This document shows, one piece after another, positions 57,581 through 64,000 of a stretch of 64,000 nt of DNA (the stretch's first letter is position 1; each line of letters starts with the position of its first letter). Position numbers and translations under genes: made by a program. The notes under the pieces are model-generated. The model had not been told where the DNA came from. It worked only from the letters and a program-made list of their open reading frames with translations, and made no database searches. The stretch comes from REEB95 sp050729835 (lineage in GTDB: Bacteria; Pseudomonadota; Alphaproteobacteria; ATCC43930; CGMCC-115725). The stretch is taken from positions 1 to 64,000 of the forward strand of contig JBOHLS010000004.1 of the NCBI GenBank assembly GCA_050729835.1, read 5' to 3'.

Positions 57581-60133
57581 ATGGCGCGGTACAACGCGAA
57601 AGAGAACGAAGAGCACTGGCAACGGATCTGGCGCGAGCGCAAGAGCTTCGAGGTCGAGACCGATCCGGCGCGACCCAAATATTACGTGCTCGAGATGTTT
57701 CCCTATCCGTCGGGGAAGCTGCATGTTGGGCACGTGCGCAACTACGCCATGGGCGACGTGGTCGCGCGCCACAAGCGCGCCCAGGGCTTCAACGTGCTGC
57801 ATCCGATGGGCTGGGACGCGTTCGGCTTGCCGGCCGAGAACGCGGCGATATCGTCCGGCAAGCATCCGCGCGACTGGACGCTGGAAAACATCGCGGTGAT
57901 GCGCGCACAGTTGAAGCGCATGGGCATCGCCTACGATTGGCGGCGCGAGATCGCCACCTGCCACCCCGACTACTACAAGCACGAGCAGAAGATGTTCCTC
58001 GACTTCCTTGCGGCGGGGCTCGCCTATCGCAAGGAGTCGTGGGTCAACTGGGATCCGGTCGAGAACACCGTGCTCGCCAACGAGCAGGTGATCGACGGCC
58101 GCGGCTGGCGCTCGGGCGCGCCGGTTGAGAAACGGCTGCTCTCGCAGTGGTTTCTCAAGATCACCGCCTTCGCCGCCGAGCTGCTCGACGCGCTGGCGAC
58201 GCTCGAGCGCTGGCCCGAGCGCGTCAAGCTGATGCAGGAGAACTGGATCGGCCGCTCGGAGGGCGCGCGTGTGTTCTTCGCGCTGAACGGTCGCGCTACG
58301 CGGCTCGAAGTCTTCACCACGCGACCCGACACGCTCTATGGTGCGTCGTTCCTGGCGGTCGCGCCCAATCATCCGCTGGCCGAGGAACTGGCCAAACGCG
58401 ACGCGAAGCTCCGCAATTTCATCGCCGAGTGCAACCGCATGGGCACCAGCGAGGCGGCGATCGAGACCGCCGAGAAGATGGGCTACGATACCGGCGTCAA
58501 GGCGGCGCATCCCTTCGACGCCAAGCGGAGCCTGCCGGTTTACGTCGCCAATTTCGTGCTGATGGAATACGGCACCGGCGCGATTTTCGGCTGTCCGGCG
58601 CACGACCAGCGCGACCTCGAATTCGCCCGCAAATACAAGCTGCCGGTGACACCCGTCGTGTTGCCACCCGACGCCGACGCCAAAACCTTTGCGATCGGCG
58701 CCGAGGCCTATACCGGCGACGGCGCGCACATCAATTCCGGCTTTCTCGACGGGCTCGACGTGCCGACGGCCAAGCGCCGCGCCATCGGCGAGCTCGAAAA
58801 GCTCAAGGCGGGCGTCGGCGCCACGGTGTGGCGGCTGCGGGACTGGGGCGTCTCACGCCAGCGCTATTGGGGCTGCCCGATCCCGGTGATCCACTGCGGG
58901 AAATGCGGCATCATGCCGGTGCCGGAGAAGGACCTGCCGGTGCGGCTGCCCGACGACGTCAGCTTCGACCAGCCGGGCAATCCGCTCGACCGCCATCCGA
59001 CCTGGAAGCACGCGGCCTGTCCACGCTGCGGCGCTCAGGCCCGGCGCGAGACCGACACCTTCGATACCTTCTTCGAGAGCTCGTGGTATTTCGCCCGCTT
59101 CTGCTCGCCGCGCGCCGCGACCGCGTTCGAGCGCCAGGACATCACCTATTGGATGCCGGTCGACCAGTATATCGGTGGCATCGAGCACGCGGTGCTGCAC
59201 CTGCTCTATTCGCGCTTCTTTACCCGCGCGCTCGAGCGCTGCGGCTATCTTGCGCTCCGGGAGCCGTTCACCGGCCTTTTCACCCAGGGCATGGTCTGCC
59301 ACGAAACCTATCAGGACGCGGCCGGGAATTGGCTCTTCCCCGAGGAGGTCCAACGCGGCGACAATGGCGCCTGGCGCGATGCCAAAGGCGGGACGGTGAC
59401 CGTCGGGCGCATGGAAAAGATGTCCAAGTCGAAGAAAAACGTGGTCGGGCTCGAGACCATCGTCGACGCATATGGCGCCGACACCGCGCGGCTTTATCTC
59501 CTGTCCGATAGCCCGCCCGAGCGTGATCTCGAATGGACCGACGCCGGCATCGAGGGCGCCTGGCGCTACGCCAACCGGTTGTGGCGGCTGGTTGCGGAAC
59601 GTGACGATCCGCTGCCGCCGCCCGGCGCGCCGATTCCGGCGACGCTCGCCGCCGCCGACCAGGATTTGCGGCGCGTCACCCATCAGACTATCGCGCTGGT
59701 CACCGACGATCTCGACAAGTTCCGCTTCAACCGCGCGGTCGCACGCATCCGCGAGCTGACCAATGCGATCGAGGCCGGCCCGGAAACCGCCGGCGCGGTC
59801 GTGCGCGAGGCGCTCGAGGCGGCGGTGCGCCTCATCGGGCCGATGATGCCGCATCTCGCCGAGGCGCTGTGGCAGGCGCTCAGCCACCGGCGGCTGCTGG
59901 CCGAGGAGCCGTGGCCCAAGGCCGACGCCGCGCTCGCCGTCCCCGAGACCGTGACGCTGGCGGTTCAGGTCAACGGCAAGCTCCGCGGCACAGTCGAGGT
60001 GCCGCGCGACGTCGGCGAAGCTGACGCGCGCCAGGCGGCGCTCGCCCTGCCCAACGTCATCACCGCGCTCGGCGGCAAGACGCCGCGCAAAACCATCTTC
60101 GTGCCCAACCGGATCGTCAATGTCGTGGTCTGA
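57581..60133 (+). CDS. leuS: Leucyl-tRNA synthetase
   Basis: Charges tRNA-Leu. The 850-residue protein has the HIGH-type motif in YPSGKLHVGHVRNYAMGDVV, the CP1 editing domain (TTRPDTLYGASFLAVAPNHP; VFGCPAHDQRD-like AHDQRDLEFARKY), a zinc-type knuckle (HCGKCGIM) and KMSKS in GRMEKMSKSKKNVVG. The anticodon-binding and C-terminal domains follow (VNGKLRGTVEVPRDV). It begins 19 bases after the DUF3576 gene and is followed by lptE, so it is in one operon. Confidence 0.98.
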   Translation: MARYNAKENEEHWQRIWRERKSFEVETDPARPKYYVLEMFPYPSGKLHVGHVRNYAMGDVVARHKRAQGFNVLHPMGWDAFGLPAENAAISSGKHPRDWTLENIAVMRAQLKRMGIAYDWRREIATCHPDYYKHEQKMFLDFLAAGLAYRKESWVNWDPVENTVLANEQVIDGRGWRSGAPVEKRLLSQWFLKITAFAAELLDALATLERWPERVKLMQENWIGRSEGARVFFALNGRATRLEVFTTRPDTLYGASFLAVAPNHPLAEELAKRDAKLRNFIAECNRMGTSEAAIETAEKMGYDTGVKAAHPFDAKRSLPVYVANFVLMEYGTGAIFGCPAHDQRDLEFARKYKLPVTPVVLPPDADAKTFAIGAEAYTGDGAHINSGFLDGLDVPTAKRRAIGELEKLKAGVGATVWRLRDWGVSRQRYWGCPIPVIHCGKCGIMPVPEKDLPVRLPDDVSFDQPGNPLDRHPTWKHAACPRCGAQARRETDTFDTFFESSWYFARFCSPRAATAFERQDITYWMPVDQYIGGIEHAVLHLLYSRFFTRALERCGYLALREPFTGLFTQGMVCHETYQDAAGNWLFPEEVQRGDNGAWRDAKGGTVTVGRMEKMSKSKKNVVGLETIVDAYGADTARLYLLSDSPPERDLEWTDAGIEGAWRYANRLWRLVAERDDPLPPPGAPIPATLAAADQDLRRVTHQTIALVTDDLDKFRFNRAVARIRELTNAIEAGPETAGAVVREALEAAVRLIGPMMPHLAEALWQALSHRRLLAEEPWPKADAALAVPETVTLAVQVNGKLRGTVEVPRDVGEADARQAALALPNVITALGGKTPRKTIFVPNRIVNVVV

Positions 60134-60143
60134 CGGATCATCC

Positions 60144-60740
60144 ATGCGCCCGTCACCCCTGCGCCAGCAGGGGTCCAGGGTCGCCGCACGTCGCTCGCCC
60201 TGGGTTCCCGCTTGCGCGGGAGCGACGAAGAAAAGGAGCGAATGGTCGCGACGGGCCCTTCTCCTCGTGCTCGCCGCCACGCCGCTCGCCGGCTGCGGCT
60301 TCCATCCGCTCTATGCCGGCCGGACCGCGGGCGAATACGACCCGACACTCGCCACCATCAAGGTCGAGCCGATCGAGGACCGCGAGGGCCAAATCCTCGA
60401 GCTGGCGCTGCGCGAGAAGCTCAATCCGCGTGGCGTCTCGGTGCCGACGCGTTACACGCTGCGCGTCGTCCTGAGCCTGAGCCGGGCCGATCTCGGCATC
60501 CAGCTCAACGCCACCTCGACGCGTTCCGAGATCAGCGCCGCCGCGCGCTATACGCTCAGCGGCAAGGACATCAACTTCAGCGGCCAGATCCACACCGTCA
60601 ACGCCTTCAACTTGCAGAACGACGCCTGGGCGGCGACCGTGGCGGAGGACGACGCGCGCCAGCGCGCGATCGAGGAACTGGCCGACGCCATCTATCTGCA
60701 GCTATCGCTGTGGTCGCAGCGGCGCACGGCCGCGCGCTGA
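60144..60740 (+). CDS. lptE: LPS-assembly lipoprotein LptE
   Basis: Outer-membrane lipoprotein that plugs LptD in LPS export. The lipobox is in LLLVLAATPLAGCGFHPLYA, and the mature part has the LptE pattern RYTLRVVLSLSRADLGIQLN and DDARQRAIEELADAIYLQL. The product from ATG 60144 is 198 residues with an unusually long n-region of about 35 residues ahead of the lipoprotein signal. That extension is encoded by a palindromic repeat (SPLRQQGSRVAARR; WVPACAGATKK). No in-frame ATG, GTG or TTG lies between the repeat and the hydrophobic core. ATG 60120, overlapping leuS, is an alternative. Confidence 0.88.
   Translation: MRPSPLRQQGSRVAARRSPWVPACAGATKKRSEWSRRALLLVLAATPLAGCGFHPLYAGRTAGEYDPTLATIKVEPIEDREGQILELALREKLNPRGVSVPTRYTLRVVLSLSRADLGIQLNATSTRSEISAAARYTLSGKDINFSGQIHTVNAFNLQNDAWAATVAEDDARQRAIEELADAIYLQLSLWSQRRTAAR
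60153..60230. repeat. Three-hairpin palindromic repeat inside the lptE 5' end
   Basis: Three inverted repeats follow one another: CCCCTGC/GCAGGGG (60156-60173), CCAGGG/CCCTGG (60175-60203) and TCCCGC/GCGGGA (60206-60221). The sequence reads like the dispersed repeats that translate as 'WVPACAGAT' in many proteobacterial genomes. It is located 20 bases after the leuS stop and runs into the lptE coding sequence. Confidence 0.75.
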
Positions 60741-60744
60741 GCCG

Positions 60745-61788
60745 GTGAAGCTCGAGCCCCGCCGCATCGAGTCCTTTCTCGCGGCGCCCGATCCGACGAT
60801 CCGCGCCTGCCTGGTCTACGGCCCCGACCGCGGCCTGGTCGGCGAGCGCGCTGCGCGCCTGACGCGCGCCGTCGTCCCCGACCCGAAGGACGCCTTCCGC
60901 GTCGCCGCGTTGCCGGCCGAAGCGCTGCTGTCCGAGCCGTCGCGGCTGCACGACGAGGCGGCGCAGCTGTCGCTGATGGGCGGCCTCCGGCTGGTGCACG
61001 TGACCGACGCCGGCGACGCGGTCGGCGCGCTGTTCGCCCGCTATCTCGGCGATCCGCCGGCCGGCGACGGCTTCGTCGTCGTCGAAGGCGGCGACCTCAA
61101 GCCGCGCTCGAGCCTGCGCCGCGCGTTCGAGGGCGCCAAGAACGCCGTCGCGATCGCCTGTTATCTCGACGGGCCGCGCGAGATCGAGACGCTAGTGCGC
61201 GAGGTCGCGCGTGCTCACCGCCTCGATCTTGCGCCCGACGCCCTGCCCTATCTCGTCGCGTCGCTCGGCGGCGACCGCGCCCTGAGTCGGCAAGAGCTTG
61301 AGAAGCTCGCACTTTACGCCGGCGACGGCGGCACCGTCTCGCTCGACGACGCCGTCGCGCTGGTCGGCGACAGCGCCGACCTTTCGCTCGACGATGCGAT
61401 CCGCGCCGCCGCCGAGGGCAAGCCAGCCGTCTGCGAGCGCTCGCTCGACCGCGCGCTGGCGGAAGGCGAAGCGCCGATCCGCATTCTGCGCGCCGCCCAG
61501 CGGCATTTCGTCCAGCTCCACCGCACCGCGTCGCGACTCGACGACGGCGCCGGCATCGACGAGGCGATCGCGGCGATCCGGCCGCCGCTGTTTTTCCGGC
61601 TCAAGGACGGTTTCAAGCGCCAGTTGTGGCTTTGGCCGGCGCGACGCGCCGCCGCCGTGCTAATCGCCCTGGTCGAGGCCGAGCGCCAAGCCAAATCCTC
61701 TGGCATGCCGGGCGAAACCATTTGCCGTGCCGCACTTTTGCGCATCGCCCGCGGCGCCATGCAGGCCGCGGCGCAACGGACCCCGTGA
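60745..61788 (+). CDS. holA: DNA polymerase III delta subunit
   Basis: Clamp-loader subunit that opens the beta clamp. The 347-residue HolA has the family pattern: CLVYGPDRGLVGERAARLTR near the N-terminus, GDAVGALFARYLGDPP in the middle, LGGDRALSRQELEKLALYAG, then the C-terminal collar domain (ILRAAQRHFVQLHRTASRLD). The GTG start lies 5 bases after the lptE stop, so it is in the leuS–lptE–holA operon. A strong palindrome follows the stop. Confidence 0.93.
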   Translation: MKLEPRRIESFLAAPDPTIRACLVYGPDRGLVGERAARLTRAVVPDPKDAFRVAALPAEALLSEPSRLHDEAAQLSLMGGLRLVHVTDAGDAVGALFARYLGDPPAGDGFVVVEGGDLKPRSSLRRAFEGAKNAVAIACYLDGPREIETLVREVARAHRLDLAPDALPYLVASLGGDRALSRQELEKLALYAGDGGTVSLDDAVALVGDSADLSLDDAIRAAAEGKPAVCERSLDRALAEGEAPIRILRAAQRHFVQLHRTASRLDDGAGIDEAIAAIRPPLFFRLKDGFKRQLWLWPARRAAAVLIALVEAERQAKSSGMPGETICRAALLRIARGAMQAAAQRTP

Positions 61789-61794
61789 CGCCGA

Positions 61795-61814
61795 GGCCGA
61801 TCGCTTGATCGGCC
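61795..61814 (+). terminator. Terminator-like hairpin after holA
   Basis: GGCCGATC-gctt-GATCGGCC is a perfect 8-base stem with a 4-base loop 6 bases after the holA stop. There is no long T-run directly after it, so it may be a weak or factor-assisted terminator. Confidence 0.55.
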
Positions 61815-61891
61815 GGGCCCGATTTGTGGCAGGATCATTGTTTGAGGAGAAATGCCGTACCCGGAGAAAATTCGTTCGGGGAGAACTACCG

Positions 61892-62050
61892 ATGGATATG
61901 TCGGAAATCGATTTGGTCGTGGACTGGTTGGACTTCATCGAAGAATGGCTGATGACGAAGCAGTATCCCGAGGCGTCGCATATCGTCGGCGTCGCCCGGC
62001 TGTCGCTCGAAGACGCGCGGCAGAAGCTGCTGGCGAACCGGGCCGCCTAA
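61892..62050 (+). CDS. Small protein, 52 aa, unknown
   Basis: ATG 61892 sits 8 bases after GGGGAG. The product is helical and acidic then basic (MDMSEIDLVVDWLDFIEEWL; later YPEASHIVGVARLSLEDARQ). It ends five bases before the convergent cupin gene stop. There is no domain I can name. Start placement is supported by the ribosome site; a different frame from ATG 61852 is rejected because its ribosome site is too close and its product is Arg-rich and irregular. Confidence 0.6.
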   Translation: MDMSEIDLVVDWLDFIEEWLMTKQYPEASHIVGVARLSLEDARQKLLANRAA

Positions 62051-62054
62051 AGCT

Positions 62055-62537
62055 TCAGCTGAACGGCCGCCCGTTCTTGCGCAGGAAAATCCGCCGGCCG
62101 GCGGCATCGTGCGTGCCGCGAATGTCGTCGTCGGGGTAGGCGACTTCGTCCGGCACGCTGCGGTCGCCGACCTCGAGATAGAGGACATCGCGCGTGGTGC
62201 GGTTGACCAGATGGTGCGCATCGCCAGAGCCGGCCTTGAAGCCCGCGCACATGCCAGGCTTGAGCGGCGTTTCGCCGGCATCGGTCACCAGCACCGGCTC
62301 GCCTTCGAGGACATAGATGAACTCGTCCTGCGCCGTATGGGCGTGGCGCAGCGCCGAGATCGCGCCCGACGCGAGGCGCGTCAGATTGACGCCGAAATTT
62401 CGGAGACCGAAAACGTCGCCGAGCTGGCGCTTCTGCCGGCCGAGCACGCGCGAATGGAACGGCTCGGGATAGCCCGAGATTTTCGGGTTGGGCGCGACCG
62501 CCGCGGCGACCACGGCAACCGGCGGTTTCGCGGCCAT
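62055..62537 (-). CDS. Cupin-domain protein
   Basis: A 160-residue single-domain cupin. Metal-binding motif 1 is in ISALRHAHTAQDEFIYVLEG (His-x-His, then Glu), and motif 2 in CAGFKAGSGDAHHLVNRTTR with His. The C-terminal segment (DVLYLEVGDRSVPDEVAYPD) is the pattern of the cupin family often annotated as 'transcriptional regulator-like' or sugar-related. The ATG lies 4 bases after the parB stop, so it may be the last gene of the par operon. Function is not known. Confidence 0.85.
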   Translation of the reverse strand: MAAKPPVAVVAAAVAPNPKISGYPEPFHSRVLGRQKRQLGDVFGLRNFGVNLTRLASGAISALRHAHTAQDEFIYVLEGEPVLVTDAGETPLKPGMCAGFKAGSGDAHHLVNRTTRDVLYLEVGDRSVPDEVAYPDDDIRGTHDAAGRRIFLRKNGRPFS

Positions 62538-62541
62538 CGCC

Positions 62542-63426
62542 TCAGGACTTGGCGCGCAGCCGGCCGAGCACGTCATCGAGCTGATCGAGCGACGCGTAGC
62601 GGATGGTGAGCGCGCCGCGCTGGCCGTCGAACGCGATCTCGACCTTGAGGCCGAGTGCCGCCGACAACTCGCGCTCGAGCGCGACGATGTTCGCATCGCG
62701 CTTGCGGCCGCCGCGCGGCTTGCCGGTGACGAACTGCGCCGCTTCCGGCGGCTTGGCGGCACGCTCGGTCTCGCGCACGCTCAAGTCGTCGCGCACGATC
62801 GTCTGTGCCAGCGCCAGCGCCTTCTCGGCCTCGAGCCCGACCAGCGCGCGCGCGTGGCCCATGCTGAGCCGGCCGTCGGCGACCATGTCCTTGATTTCCT
62901 GCGACAGCATCAGCAGCCGCAGGAGATTGGCGATGTGGCTGCGGCTCTTGCCCAGCGCCGTCGCCAGCGCCTCCTGAGTGTGGCCAAACTCGTCGATCAG
63001 CCGTTTGTAGCCCTGCGCCTCCTCGATGGCGTTGAGATCGCTGCGTTGGATGTTCTCGACCAGCGCGATCTCGAGCGCCTCGCGGTCGCCGATCTCCTTG
63101 ACCAGCACCGGCACGTCGTGCAGTTGCGCGCGCTGCGCCGCGCGCCAGCGGCGCTCCCCGGCGAGAATCTCGAACGCGCCGGCGAATTTCGGATGCGGCC
63201 GCACCAGCAGCGGCTGGAGGATGCCTTGCGCTGCGACGCTTTCGACCAGCGCGCTCATCTCGCCCTCGTCGAAATTGCGCCGCGGCTGGAACCAGCCGGG
63301 ATAGATCTGGTCGATCGGCACGTTGCGCGCGCCCTTGGCCGGCGTTATCGCATCGCGCTCGGGCGCCGTCGCCTCTTCGCCCAAGAGCGCCGAAAGACCG
63401 CGGCCGAGCCCGCGCTTCTCGGTCAC
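62542..63426 (-). CDS. parB: Chromosome partitioning protein ParB
   Basis: CTP-dependent DNA clamp that loads at parS and directs origin segregation. At 294 residues it starts KRGLGRGLSALLGEE, then the CTP-binding region (GILQPLLVRPHP; GAFEILAGERRWRAAQRAQL; VENIQRSDLNAIEEAQGY), the helix-turn-helix (TQEALATALGKSRSHIANLL) and a C-terminal dimer domain. The GTG start overlaps the parA stop (GTGA). No canonical parS (TGTTTCACGTGAAACA) was seen in the window. Confidence 0.96.
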   Translation of the reverse strand: MTEKRGLGRGLSALLGEEATAPERDAITPAKGARNVPIDQIYPGWFQPRRNFDEGEMSALVESVAAQGILQPLLVRPHPKFAGAFEILAGERRWRAAQRAQLHDVPVLVKEIGDREALEIALVENIQRSDLNAIEEAQGYKRLIDEFGHTQEALATALGKSRSHIANLLRLLMLSQEIKDMVADGRLSMGHARALVGLEAEKALALAQTIVRDDLSVRETERAAKPPEAAQFVTGKPRGGRKRDANIVALERELSAALGLKVEIAFDGQRGALTIRYASLDQLDDVLGRLRAKS

Positions 63427-64000
63427 GACGCCGCCAATCGCTCGGCCAGCGAGCGTTCGCGCTGCAATACCTCGCCGGCGAGATGGACATAGGCCTGCGC
63501 GCCCGGGCAGCGGAAGTCGTAGAGCAGCACCGGCTTGCCGTGCGACGGCGCCTCGGAGATGCGCACGTTGCGCGGGATCACGGTCTCGTAGACCTTGGCG
63601 CCAAAGTGCCCCCGCACGTCGGCCGCGACCAGGTCGGAGAGATTGTTGCGTCGGTCGAACATGGTCAGCACCACGCCCTGGATCTCGAGCGCTGGATTCA
63701 GTTTCCCCTTCACCCGCTCGATGGTCTTGACCAGATGCGACAAGCCTTCGAGCGCATAGAACTCGCATTGCAGCGGCACCAGCACGGCATGCGCCGCAAC
63801 CAGTGCGTTGAGCGTCAGCAATCCCAACGACGGCGGGCAGTCGATCAGCACGTAGCGGAATTGGCCGAGCTTGTGAGCGAGCGCGTCGCGCAGCCGGTAC
63901 TCGCGACGCTCGGCATCGACCAGCTCAAGCTCGGCGCCTGACAGATCGACCGACGCCGGCACGATGGCGAGCCGCGGCACCGCGGTCTGCACCACCGCCG
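63423..64000 (-). CDS. parA: Chromosome partitioning ATPase ParA (partial)
   Basis: The C-terminal 190 or so residues of ParA; the start is outside the right window edge, so the Walker A loop is not visible. What is seen: YVLIDCPPSLGLLTLNALVA (Walker A'/B region), VPLQCEFYALEGLSHLVKTI and MFDRRNNLSDLVAADVRGHF, all standard for chromosomal ParA. It drives origin segregation with ParB, to which it is coupled by a GTGA overlap. Confidence 0.95.
   Translation of the reverse strand, partial: AVVQTAVPRLAIVPASVDLSGAELELVDAERREYRLRDALAHKLGQFRYVLIDCPPSLGLLTLNALVAAHAVLVPLQCEFYALEGLSHLVKTIERVKGKLNPALEIQGVVLTMFDRRNNLSDLVAADVRGHFGAKVYETVIPRNVRISEAPSHGKPVLLYDFRCPGAQAYVHLAGEVLQRERSLAERLAAS

Noticed and set aside
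61852..62139. 95-codon plus-strand frame after holA
   Set aside because: Ribosome site is only two bases from the ATG, the product is irregular and Arg-rich, and it overlaps the better 52-aa gene and the cupin gene.

Overview
The window is high-GC (visibly GC-rich, G/C-ending codons throughout) chromosomal DNA from an alphaproteobacterium, most likely a Rhodospirillales-type or related free-living soil/aquatic lineage. The main reasons are the gene order DUF3576 lipoprotein–leuS–lptE–holA followed by a convergent parA–parB block, the cnoX–LonN–Trm112–DUF971 operon, a CenR-like response regulator, and palindromic repeat types familiar from alphaproteobacteria. The right edge lies inside parA, so the replication-origin region is probably near.

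Layout. 0.1–7 kb: an MFS transporter converging on glnD, which follows mutS on the minus strand. 7–12.6 kb: the phosphate regulon phoR–pstCAB–phoU–phoB, with a Pho-box array between phoR and pstC and no pstS. 12.7–18.2 kb: membrane protein, PBP1-type peptidoglycan synthase, anion transporter, CenR-like regulator, small methyltransferase-like protein. 18.4–19.5 kb: two adjacent dead genes, a transglutaminase-like cysteine protease with three in-frame stops and a frameshifted receiver domain. 19.6–24 kb: a minus-strand cluster of an SDR, a PaaA/PaaC-like ferritin-fold protein, an unknown 189-aa protein, xth and a CoA-ligase alpha-like protein. 24.3–29.2 kb: hydrolase plus C26 peptidase pair, lolA, ftsK. 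29.4–37.1 kb: two ammonium transporter genes flanking a PP2C-kinase fusion and a complete IS1595-family element (30995–33321) that carries passenger genes including a DUF3800 protein. 37.2–47 kb: a UbiH-type hydroxylase, cytochrome b561, the cnoX operon, an FAD amine oxidase plus aldehyde dehydrogenase pair, a flavin monoamine oxidase and a Rieske–flavodoxin fusion. 47–50 kb: a DUF5996-like gene and a dead efflux module (frameshifted MFS pump plus an ArsR-type regulator with an in-frame stop). 50.1–56.8 kb: tRNA-Gly, an ABC-F protein, a LOG-family protein, an M23 peptidase, a PEP-CTERM remnant beside an AT-rich island entered by a second IS1595-family element (IS1016-like, 54684–55408), an L,D-transpeptidase and a YggS protein. 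56.9–64 kb: the housekeeping block ending in parB/parA.

How genes work together. Phosphate sensing and uptake (PhoR/PhoB/PhoU with PstCAB) is a complete local circuit except for the binding protein. Nitrogen control is suggested by glnD, by a near-perfect sigma-54 promoter before the second amt gene, and by a weaker sigma-54-like site before the first. The envelope is represented by PBP1, LolA, LptE, an M23 peptidase, an L,D-transpeptidase and CenR. Several spots show genome erosion: four pseudogenes or remnants, two ISs with intact 8-bp target duplications, and palindromic repeats, one of which appears to be translated into the N-terminus of LptE. I found no CRISPR array, prophage or recognisable new defence system. 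The least explained parts are the IS passenger set, the kinase–Amt neighbourhood, the Rieske–flavodoxin fusion and the PaaA-like operon.
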